Assembly (NCBI GenBank): GCA_037976565.1
Contig: CP137669.1
Location: 37,040,912-37,104,911 of the forward strand
Length of the DNA: 64,000 nt
Origin: Mesocentrotus franciscanus
Lineage: Eukaryota; Echinodermata; Echinoidea; Camarodonta; Strongylocentrotidae
Reading direction: 5' to 3'
Positions 50,801 through 57,838 of this stretch are shown piece by piece; the stretch's first letter is position 1; each line of letters opens with the position of its first letter. The notes under the pieces were generated by a model, which searched no databases, was not told the origin of the DNA, and saw nothing but the letters and a program-made list of their open reading frames with translations. A program made the position numbers and the translations under genes.

Positions 50801-51497
50801 TGAGATAATGAAAAACTGAGTGTCAAATTTGAAAGAATATACAATTTAAATGACAAAATCATCTTTGTTCAGAGACGGCTGAAATATCCATAATTATAAC
50901 CATTTCTAATATTTGTGGTGGGACACAAATATTCAGTAATTTTGAACCAGCCGTTGAAAAACGAGATAAGCGCCTTTCATTAAAGGTTTTATTCCAGCCA
51001 ATGCCAATATTTACTTTTTGTTGGCTTTTTCGTGTTGTATTGTTATTGTGTATTGTTATTATTAATTACTTAATTAACTGTCACCATATTTTTTTTTATG
51101 TGGAGCTGGATTGGTATGATCGTATTCAATCACAATTCACACATTTTGGGGTCTAAAATTACCTTCATAGCAATTTTAGGTTCTAAAAGGGCACTAGAAA
51201 TGTCATAAATAAGAATAAGAGTAATAATTATGCACTTTGAAGGCATTTGCGGTCTTAAACAAGAACTCAACTATCCCTTTAACATATTTGAATCACTTAT
51301 TATATAATCAGTATTGACATTTTGAAAAGAAATTCAGATTATTATTCATCTGTGGGTTATGAATTAATTGCTGTTTTTCGGAAAGAGCATGTATACGTAT
51401 TTTAGATTTTAAAAAGGGGTCTGTTTTAATTTAGGAAAAATAACTTTTTATCCGCTGTTTTTTATACAGAATCCCTGCACAATGCTGCTATCAACAG
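38812..51497 (+). CDS. NOX4-like NADPH oxidase, first six exons only (truncated)
   Basis: Proposed exons: 38812-38856 (MAISTNSYNQPVFRW, least certain, GTGTAG donor), 39530-39625, 47693/47695-47810, 49030-49111, 49885-49982 and 51470-51497. They give TM1 (VLWVLINAAVFLSVYFHYKY.., REILG), then ELCVCHRSRASAALLNLNC, AALLLPVCKHLAARLRRSK, RSWLDHYRFTHIMCAGCVCI, VIHCTAHSFNAVRFSTGFN and NPCTMLLST. These match the N-terminal membrane part of NOX oxidases, closest to NOX4 (SRASA..LNLNC, LLDxxRTFH, H..AH heme histidines). Phases agree from exon 3 to 6, but exon 2 to 3 is off by one base. No exon for the later heme helices, FAD or NADPH domains is found before P450 sequence resumes at 55588, so this is a truncated copy that cannot encode a working oxidase here. 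Confidence 0.78.
39010..39240 (-). repeat. Probable LINE 3' end fragment
   Basis: AAGATATTTATTCGTC.. followed by TACAATGCAAACACAAATTA resembles, in reverse, the 3' UTR ends of LINEs seen at 45592 and elsewhere. Non-coding. Confidence 0.4.
40240..40340. repeat. Degenerate TTAGGG-like repeats
   Basis: TTTAGGCTGGGTTTAGGGTTAG.. GTTACGGTTAGGGATTC: a short block of imperfect telomere-type words, about 100 bp. Confidence 0.5.
40845..40965. repeat. Hairpin palindrome, arms of about 50 bp
   Basis: ACTATCATCGCCTCGGTGAT..CGGGGCTACTATCATCCC is mirrored by GGGATGATAGTATTAGTAGC..CTCGGCGATGATAGCT around a loop of about 13 bp. Confidence 0.8.
41750..41895. repeat. Hairpin palindrome near the TLR 3' end
   Basis: GAAATGGTTGTTTTTATACG..GGTTACAATTG is mirrored by CAATTGTAACC..CGTATAAAAACAATAATTTC. 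A partial relative of the left arm lies at about 41375-41430. Confidence 0.75.
41948..44602 (-). CDS. Toll-like receptor, intronless coding region
   Basis: 884 residues from the ATG at 44602. A consensus acceptor (TTCTCCTTTTTTGCAG) at 44619 lies just upstream, so the upstream in-frame ATG at 44638 is intronic. Order: signal peptide (HPLIILHLVIHLTQTLHG), about twenty leucine-rich repeats, an LRRCT cap (NPIDCNCDLSWF..), one membrane helix (about 674-699, INIAIVCLPTLAIICLIFIV) and a cytoplasmic TIR domain (about 729-884). It would act as a membrane pattern-recognition receptor signalling through TIR adaptors. The TIR box 1 reads FDLNVIFYDDDEEWI, and the BB-loop region reads DAELVLG where many TLRs have RDxxPG, so the proline is missing. 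No stop or frameshift. It lies antisense inside intron 2 of the truncated NOX gene. Its single coding exon fits the expanded sea urchin TLR family. Confidence 0.93.
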   Translation of the reverse strand: MAFKHPLIILHLVIHLTQTLHGVATLVSSRSLHLDTSLQGCDEDLERKKVFCGDRGFISVPQHLPEDIEGLYLDSNNIRSLLSSSFKRYPLITDLNLYFNSLRVIESTALHPLKNLTQLDISGNFYMVLPGSFFRWARKLSLLYVSVSTLTSIPNEILKWSPNLNTVDLSNNWLTIINISSCGTARHVDLSYNMIENITEDAFNFVCNSDTLDLSQNTIRSVDPNVIASLNVRSLILEWPVLKIEELRDIFIGISRSVIENFTFTHGADLSVVPKDLFDPLRDCSLRILNLTINQLHAPYPFVFSNLTRLSHFNLQDNGIVTIEPNFFEGMHNLRMLDLNDNHIKDINTYNLSWTLGLTELHLSGNSLTTIREFAFRGLHNLTLLDLHSNELLKRLEATSFSGLKSIQNIDLSQCNIKRFQSIIPSVTSLFLNDMKYTMMYLYPLVSFKNVQLLEHLEMSHSGIMIDNLWTPDVNASLFDGLFNLTTLDLSKNPINSVTVDIEDLPPGVLQQLSALQNLSLEDCDLSNLHPQAFTGLKSLRVLILRNNQLKQLPVDLFEPLYQVTSIDLVDNVLMDLDGAIFLSNRKLKILLLSNNRLTRLEQYTFKPLYSSLSFIDLSMNPIDCNCDLSWFPKWLSGPLNLIDDNKTICSSDSLEPLRGEYLIDFDHRKFCSINIAIVCLPTLAIICLIFIVALVYHYRWPLRYRLFLVKLAALGYKEMRDARDHNDYEFDLNVIFYDDDEEWIREHLRPALAERLPQFQRNVFGDAELVLGMHYLDSVDYVVSHSYKTIIVLSSAAVLDRWFILKFRTAMDHVSDTLTEFVVVVFLEEIPDDEMPFLARLYLSDGRPYIHWTEDVRGHEYFFDKLTKNLTINLRTNDRIPNE
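44603..45589. other. TLR 5' flank
   Basis: Expected to hold the 5' non-coding exon and promoter of the TLR gene, neither of which can be placed by eye. No other gene seen. Confidence 0.4.
45590..47175 (-). mobile_element. 5'-truncated non-LTR retrotransposon (CR1/L2/Jockey group)
   Basis: The minus strand from 47174 encodes reverse transcriptase motifs: SLGIFLDLSKAFDLIDHNIL, GIPQESILGPLLFLLYINDL, FVLFADDTNIIS, SVKFLGVLLDNQLTFQDH. After a frame change near 46300 comes the usual tail (YYTRSASQFHLPL, NSFKHVGP) with a stop near 46065. The endonuclease region is missing. The element ends in an (AATTG)n tail at 45592-45605. A (CA)n run at 45808-45830 lies in the 3' UTR. Confidence 0.88.
47970..48045 (+). 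pseudogene. Partial duplicate of NOX exon 3
   Basis: TCTCAACTGTGCTACACTCC.. through GATGGTCAAAACTG repeats the 3' two thirds of exon 3, 230 bp downstream (LNCATLLLPVCKHLDARLRW). No acceptor precedes it, and the donor GTATGT of the original has become TGTATG, so it is probably not spliced. Confidence 0.82.
50440..50690 (+). repeat. tRNA-derived SINE
   Basis: TGGCATAGTGGTTTAGG (box A-like) and GGTTCGAATCC (box B, about 50486) are correctly spaced. They are followed by a SINE body with CACCCAGGTGTAAATGGGTA, a word common in invertebrate SINEs. No intact acceptor stem, so this is not a tRNA gene. Confidence 0.75.
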
Positions 51498-51893
51498 GTG
51501 AGGTTTCGTATCTACAAAATATATTTTTATAACATCAGAAATGTCGGATAATTTCAGACTTACAACGGAATTGAAAAAGTAAAATGAAGGGATGACATAA
51601 TAACGCATGCGACAATTATCATTCGTTTGATGACGGAAATTGTAACTTTTTTCATGCCTTTCACCAGTTCACGCTCATGTGGATTTCGTTTGCATTCCCT
51701 CACTCAATCCATTAGAAAACTGTGGGCAGCAGAAAACCACAGAGCGTGGTAATTTCCGAATCACCGCAAATGCATTCGATGTGGATGGTTGTCAAAACTT
51801 GGTTCAGAAATATAACGTAATGAAGTTCTCATTTTATTTCTTATTTTCACTTACTGTTCCAAATTGGGTTGATATCTTATACAACGTGCTTAT
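51498..51893. other. DNA downstream of the last NOX exon seen
   Basis: An acceptor-like CACCAG at 51666 opens a frame (VHAHVDFVCIPSLNPLENCG..) in phase with NOX exon 6. The peptide does not resemble the expected NOX continuation, so no exon is called. Confidence 0.4.
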
Positions 51894-52170
51894 ATACAGT
51901 GGCGGATCCAGGGGGGGGCCCTCCCTAGAAAAACAGGTAAAAACACCCTTTTTTGAAAAAAAAGAAGTTGGGCCCTCCTGGCGCCCAGGGGAGGTTTGGC
52001 GGTGGAAAAAAAAATTCCCCCTTTTTTTTTTCGGGTGCCAAAATTTTTTTTTGCTCACTACCCCCCCCCCCCAACCACTGAGCGAAAAATCGACCACGAT
52101 TTTCAAATTTTCGCACGAAGTGGGCCCCTTTTTAGACCCCCTCCCTTGCCGCCGGCTGGATCCGCCCCTG
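51894..52170. mobile_element. MITE of the CAGTGGCGGATCC family
   Basis: CAGTGGCGGATCCAGGGGGG at the left and GGCTGGATCCGCCCCTG at the right. The interior matches 36629-36840. Homopolymer-rich and non-coding despite long open frames. Confidence 0.78.
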
Positions 52171-52365
52171 GGCGGAGCCCCCAGAAGCTCAGGGGTTTTA
52201 GGCATCAAATTACCGTCAGATGAGCATCCAGGGTATGCCTTAGGGCCCTAGGTGGAATCCAGGGGGCAGAGCCCCCGGAAGCTCAGGGGTATTAGGCATT
52301 AAATCACTGTCAAATGAGCATATTTTGATATCTCATTATTTGTTGACACTGGCAGGTCACTATTC
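52170..52365. repeat. Two tandem units shared with 36150-36640
   Basis: GGCGGAGCCCCCAGAAGCTC.. and GGGGCAGAGCCCCCGGAAGC.., each followed by TTAGGCATNAAAT and GTCANATGAGCAT, then CACTGGCAGGTCACTA. Confidence 0.7.
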
Positions 52366-52659
52366 TTTCTTTCTTTCTCTCTTTCTTTCTATTTCTCTTT
52401 AATATACTTTTTCGAAGAAAGTGGGGGGTCGAGGCCCCCGTAGCCCCGCCGTTCCGCAGGCCCTGACATGTAGACCTCTAAATAAGCATATTTCTTGCCT
52501 GACTGTAAATTTAGGAATTTGTCATTTTCCTACAAACGCATAAAAAAGTATAATTTACTAAAAAGTGAGGAAAAATCTCGGAAAATTATGTCAATTCAGC
52601 AACATTTTGTAAGTCACCGGTATCGAATTATAGAAATAAACCACTTTCGAATCATATTG

Positions 52660-53195
52660 GGGGCAACTGCCCCCATCAGTACGCCAGTGCCCCCCCCCCG
52701 ATCTATTCCTTGTTGGCGGGAAAAAATCGCAACTGATCTCCCCTACCTTTCTTCTTTCTCTTTTTTTTCTTTCCCTTTCCCACCTCTTTCCCTTTCCCTT
52801 CCCTTCCCTTCTCTCTCTTTTAGGTTTGCGGGGAGGCAAGGGCCTTCCGGCTCCCCACGATTCACACGTTGTTGGTGGGACTAATCGCAGCTGATCTCCC
52901 CTTCTTTTTACCCTTTTCTCTTCTTCTTCCTCTTTTTTCCTTCCCTTTATCTCCTCTTTTCCTTTTTTCTTTCCCTTTCCTTCCTTCTCTCTTATTTGTT
53001 TTGATGGGGAGGTAACAGCATGGGAGGCAAGGCCCTTTCGGCCCCTCCCGATCTCCTTCTTCCCTTTCTTTTTTCTTCTTCTCTTTTCCCCTTTCTCTCC
53101 TCTTTCCCTTTCCCTTCTTTTCCTTCTCTCTCTCCCTCTTTTTTTGCGAGGGGGCAAGGCCCGCTCGGCCCCCTCCCCTGGATCCGCGACTGCCT
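52660..53195. repeat. Polypyrimidine-rich DNA element, threefold internal repeat
   Basis: Three blocks, each a GATCTCC/GATCTATTCC start, a CTTTTCC-rich tract of 80-130 bp and a GGGGAGGCAAGGCC/GGGGGCAAGGCC end (about 52700-52855, 52900-53050, 53050-53175). It closes with CCCCTGGATCCGCGACTG. The long open frames on both strands follow from the strand bias and are not genes. Confidence 0.65.
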
Positions 53196-54884
53196 GCGCT
53201 GCATGCAGAAACGAGTAGTAGTAGTATATGGGACCAAACTCAATGAATTCTGGCATGAATGTTCAGCCCGAACACTTCAGCTATTTCTTGTCATTACTAA
53301 TATAAATTATAAAGGCCTTCGACGAGCAACCCATTTCAGGGAACCTTTTAAAAAGTTATAACATTCTTCCTAACTGAGAAGGGAAAAAAATACGAAAATA
53401 CACACAAAAAACACTTTTCCCAGAACTTAAGGTTGTCTTTAACCAGTTTGTGGATATGCATAATCATGCAAGTACAAAGTAGGCCTATTAATGCGTCATT
53501 CCGAATTGTCTCAAAAACTAGGCAACACACAAAAAGAACAGACATCCGAGATATTGATCAAAGAATCTTTTAAAAACCAAACTCGAAAACAATAGGATTG
53601 AGCACCATACAATTATTAACATATCAAAGAATCTATGCTGATATTGCAAAATATGTATAAAAAGAATTGGAAACCATTCTCTTACTCCTGCTAACCGAAC
53701 AATAATCAAAACACTCTCAAATGGTGATGCAACAGGCAGCATTATAACATAAAAACAATCCTACTTATCAATTGTTGAATGCATACCCATTTCATTTTTC
53801 TTGATTATTCCCCACATATTTCCAGCTTCCTGGCTATGACTATCATGCTGTGAATCATCAATCAAGTAATATCTCCTCCCGGAGGGAATATGTACATTAC
53901 TTTAATGTTCTGAAACATGTCTAAAATTTCTTTCTCTTGACCTTCTAGATAATGATCTGATTTACATGAAGGCCTCACAAATATGGTGTTTCATAACATT
54001 CCTGAGGAAGAAAATGATTGCATTTTGTTATAATGTTGTAGTGTTATAATTTGTTTCCCTTTAAAGAATCTTATTTCTGTTATTTTTGTTAAAAAACCGG
54101 GGTGAATTGGATCAGGCAAGCATGCAATTATGAATTATATAAAAGAGCTTACATGCAAAAGGACCTAAATCCATTAAAAAAAAATCATTTTGAAGTTTTT
54201 TACACTGCTAAATAGACTTGCACCATGTGTATCAAACTGACTATTCAATCCAAAAAAACGTTTCAGGAAGTTTGGACAAAATATATATGAAATTAATGTT
54301 CTTTCAAAAGGCCCTAATTCTCCAAGTTGTGTTTAGTATTGGATAGAGTTCACAGCTATTTGGGTGGAGAGGGGGTGGTGGTGGGGGGAGGGCTCGGGGC
54401 AAGATGGGCAGGGATAAAATTAACCAAAGAAGGGGTATAGATGGTGGATTACCCTAAAGGGAGCAAGGAGCTCAAACTCCACGGGAGGGGTACAGTGCAC
54501 GGGGCAGGGTGTACTACCCCGCAAAGAGGGGCAGAAGGTGACAAGTGGATTTACTCCAAAATAGCTAAAGTGGATTTAGGTCCTTTTGCAAGAAAACTCT
54601 TCATATTCTTGGGGTATAACATACCTACAGCAAGGGATTATACAGCATCACATGCACTACTAAAGTATAATTATACTGATATTGCAAATGGCTATATGGA
54701 GGTATTAAACAACTGGTTAGCCTGATAACATTACTGAACGGCATCTCCAGAACAGACTTTTTCAGGCATCTTAAGAAAGCTTTAGAAATATCCGGCAAAC
54801 GATATGTCACATCTTCTCTTAAAAAATAAATTCAAAGAGAGTATAAGCATGTTCCGAGTAAGAATATCCAGTGAACTTTTTGGG
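53196..54884. other. Unique AT-rich DNA inside the right end of the insert
   Basis: No exon recognised; in particular no NOX FAD/NADPH-domain exon. A G-rich patch lies at 54365-54400. Confidence 0.5.
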
Positions 54885-55583
54885 CGGAGCAAATGTCGTC
54901 GGAGCAAATGTCACCAGAGCAAATGTCGCTTCATGCGGAGCAAATGTCGGAGGAGCAATTGTCGGCGGAGCAAATGTCGGAGGAGCAATTGTCGGCGGAG
55001 CAAATGTCGGAGGAGCAATTGTCGGGGGAGCAAATGTCGGCGGAGCAATTGTCGTCGGAGCAACTGTCGACGGAGCAACTGTCGTTCGAGGAGCATTTAT
55101 CACCGGAGCATTTAGCACTTCATGCGGAGTAATTGTCGGCGGAGCAAATGTCGCGGAGCAATTGTCGGAGGAGCAATTGTCGGCGGAGCAAATGTCGGCG
55201 GAGCAACTGTCGTCGGAGCAAATGTCGACGGAGCAACCGTCGGCGGAGCAAATGTCGGCGGAGCATATGACGTCGGAGCAAATGTCGCGGAGCAAATGTC
55301 GCGGAGCAATTGTCGTCGGAGCAACTGTCGACGGAGCAACTGTCGTTCGAGGAGCATTTGTCACCGGAGCATTTAGCACTTCATGCGGAGTAATTGTCGG
55401 CGGAGCAAATGTCGGCGGAGCAACTGTCGTCGGAGCAAATGTCGACGGAGCAACTGTCGGCGGAGCAAATGTCGGCGGAGCATATGACGTCGGAGCAAAT
55501 GTCGCGGAGCAAATGTCGCGGAGCAATTGTCGCGTTTTGCGGAGTAATTGTCGGCGGAGCAATCGTCGGCGGAGCATGTGTCA
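54885..55583. repeat. Right inverted arm: 15-bp minisatellite with a duplicated 261-bp block
   Basis: Reverse-complement orientation of the 34085 array (GGAGCAATTGTCGGC, GGAGCAAATGTCGGA units). Inner landmarks (GTCACCAGAGC, CGCTTCATGCGGAGC) occur in the same inner-to-outer order as in the left arm. A block starting CACTTCATGCGGAGTAATTG occurs at about 55118 and again at about 55379, so this arm is longer than the left one. It ends about 5 bp before P450 homology resumes. Confidence 0.9.
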
Positions 55584-55587
55584 TGGA

Positions 55588-57838
55588 TTCACTTGATGAT
55601 GTGGTTGAAGGCCAACGTCTGCCGGTTTGGAGCGATCGACATTGTCTTCCATACACTCAGGTAAATGCTGTCCTAGCATTGGCACCATTGAATAAAAGCG
55701 TCCACAAGCACAGTTAGTGGGATTAATGTCATTTTGAATTTTCTTAAATTCTGCAGTAAATAAAATTTTAGACTCAATGACTTCTTATGTAGGATCAATT
55801 TCAAAAGATATTTTTTAAAGCACAGCTCATGCTGCCGATTTGGCCTCAAAATGATTTTGAAGATCCCTGGGTCATGATGGGTATAGCCTATATGTAGTAC
55901 ATTGTACTAGTTTCAGATCTACTAAAGACAATCCAATGCATAAAGTTGCCTATTAAGGAAATACGCTTGGAATTCCTACCTTTCCTACATTTCATACAGC
56001 GACCCTAAAATCACTGCAGATACAAAAGGGTCTTGTCTGCAGGAGATCCTTCGCCTTGGCAACGTCATCCCCAGTGGCGGATCCAGGGGGGCACAGGGGG
56101 CACGTGCCCCCGGCCAAAAAAAGAAAAGGAGAAAAGGAGGGGAAAGAAAAGGAGAGGAAAAAAAAGGAAGAGAGAAAGAAGAAGAAAAGAGGGAGGAAAG
56201 AAAAGGGAGAGGAGAAAAGCAAGGGAAAGGGGAAGAGAGAGAGGAGAGAAAAGGCGAAAAAAGAAGAAAGGCGGAAAGACGGAGGAGAGAAAAGGGGGAA
56301 AAGGAGAATAATGAGAAGGGAAAAGAAAGAAAGGGGGATGATATTATAAGAAGGTGTTTTTTACCGGGTAAGGGGCGGGGGGGGGGGATGCAATTTTAAG
56401 TCGAACATGACTAATACCAAAGATTTTATCTCCTTTATAACTTCTAACTTAGTCTTGAATTAATTTTCCGATACACCTATTCTTTTTCTTTTTTTTTCCA
56501 TCGCCTACATGTAATGCTTATTGCTTCCAGTTTGCAAAAGATCCCAGTGGCGGATCTAGGGGGGATGGGGGAGGGGTTAGGGTTTAACCCCTTGGGCTGC
56601 CAAGCGAAAATGTGATGTGAATAGAAAAACCCCATCATGTGTCCAGACCCACACCCACACAGTATCCGCATCGTCATCGGGTCAAACACCCCTTAAACTG
56701 TTACTTGAGTGATTTAAAAAGACGTTATTATGCACTGCTTTTTATGGTCTCCATTGTGTTAGTATATAGATGCCAGGAAAACATCACTTACGGGGGTTAA
56801 AAATAGCAACAACAAAAATCGCCACGCCGCTACGCGGCTCGGACTTCGCGGCTCGTGGACGATGCTCCGCATCGTCTTTGGGTCGAACCCCCCTTAAACT
56901 GTTACTTGATTTAAAAAGACGTAATTATCATGCATTGCTTTTTATGGTCTCCATTGTGTCAGTAGATGCCAGGAAAACATCACTAACGGGGGTTCAAAAT
57001 AGCAACAACCTCTTATGCATGTCACATAGACCCAAATGTGTGGGACAGCCCCCAAGAGTTTCGACCGAAGAGGTTTCTAGATTCGGAGGGCAATCCGAAG
57101 CGATTTGATCACTTCATGCCCTTTTCAATAGGTAAAGATGCCACAGTTAACGTTTTTGTCCGCGGCACGATTTACCCCATCCCAGTGGTGCATTCAGAAA
57201 TTTATAAACATGAGAGGTACACCTGCTAGCCCTATGTCCATGTGTAGAGACGCAAATTATTTTTGTCTCAGGTTCCTGGGGGAGGGGGTGGATATACATG
57301 TACTTACTCCATCCAATGCCCCATGAACATATGCCGTTCCCACTTTCACTAAAAGTTTTAGGATAACAAGATCCATAAGCTCACAGTAATCACCCTCATC
57401 ACTATCATCATGAGCGCAATCTCATTATGCCCATATTTATCATTAAAGAGTGAACGTGAAAAACAATGACTATTATTTGCCATACTATGTCACCCGTGAA
57501 CCGCAAACCGAACTCGAATTAATGTGCTTATGTCTCTCGGTTGATATTAAGCAAAACAATCGGTCAAATGAAGATTTTTTTCAATTGTAAAGGCCTAAAT
57601 ATATTCTCTTTCAGGTCGTCGCATGTGTCTTGGAGAACAGTTGGCCCGCATGGAGCTCTTTCTCGCATTCACTCATATCTTCATCAAGTTCGACGTCAGC
57701 CTTGCGCCAAACGAACGGCAACCATGCCTCGAAGGCTGCCCCGGAATAACGCACAGCCCCTATCGCTTCAAAATATGTGCAGTACTGAGAAAAGCTAGGA
57801 AATGGAACGGTAAAGACAGCCAGACTTATTCTAATTAG
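55588..57838 (+). pseudogene. P450 pseudogene, 3' piece (end of exon 3, exon 4, exon 5)
   Basis: Resumes at ACTTGATGATGTGGTTGAAG (copy-A position about 23176) and ends exon 3 at 55660. The helix-I GGAETT segment is lost. The exon 4 acceptor was removed by a 25-bp deletion (copy A GTCTTTTCTTATTTC..AAAGGCTTGTCTG became GTCTTGTCTG). Exon 4 is then interrupted after CAACGTCATCCCC at 56072 by repeat DNA until about 57010. The heme exon 57615-57838 is still open (GRRMCLGEQLARMELFLAFT). Several independent lesions make it a dead copy. Confidence 0.92.
56070..57009. mobile_element. Compound insertion in the P450 pseudogene exon 4
   Basis: Starts CAGTGGCGGATCCAGGGGGG right at the break in P450 homology, then has a nearly pure purine tract (56114-56340). 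A second element start lies at 56546 (CAGTGGCGGATCTAGGGGGG). Next come two copies of about 120 bp (56690-56816 and 56890-57009; TTAAACTGTTACTTGA.., ATGCCAGGAAAACATCACT) around a GC-rich spacer CGCCACGCCGCTACGCGGCT. About 80 bp of exon 4 is replaced. Confidence 0.75.

Noticed and set aside
51667..51730. Seventh NOX exon (VHAHVDFVCIPS..)
   Set aside because: An acceptor and the right phase exist, but the peptide lacks the expected P-G-x-T-G and helix sequence of NOX proteins.
51679..53361. Open frames of 75-221 codons in the C/T-rich elements
   Set aside because: Caused by strand-biased low complexity within MITEs; no conserved domain.
34085..55588. Clean 8-bp target duplication around the giant inverted-array segment
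   Set aside because: Left flank (GATCCCCC) and right flank (ATGGATTC) do not match, so simple transposition cannot be claimed from these ends.
54819..55596. Long open frames through the 15-bp arrays on both strands (up to 252 codons, TIAPPTFAPP-type repeats)
   Set aside because: The unit is 15 bp, so any frame without a stop in one unit stays open. Equivalent frames exist on both strands and in the left arm. No start context or splice sites.
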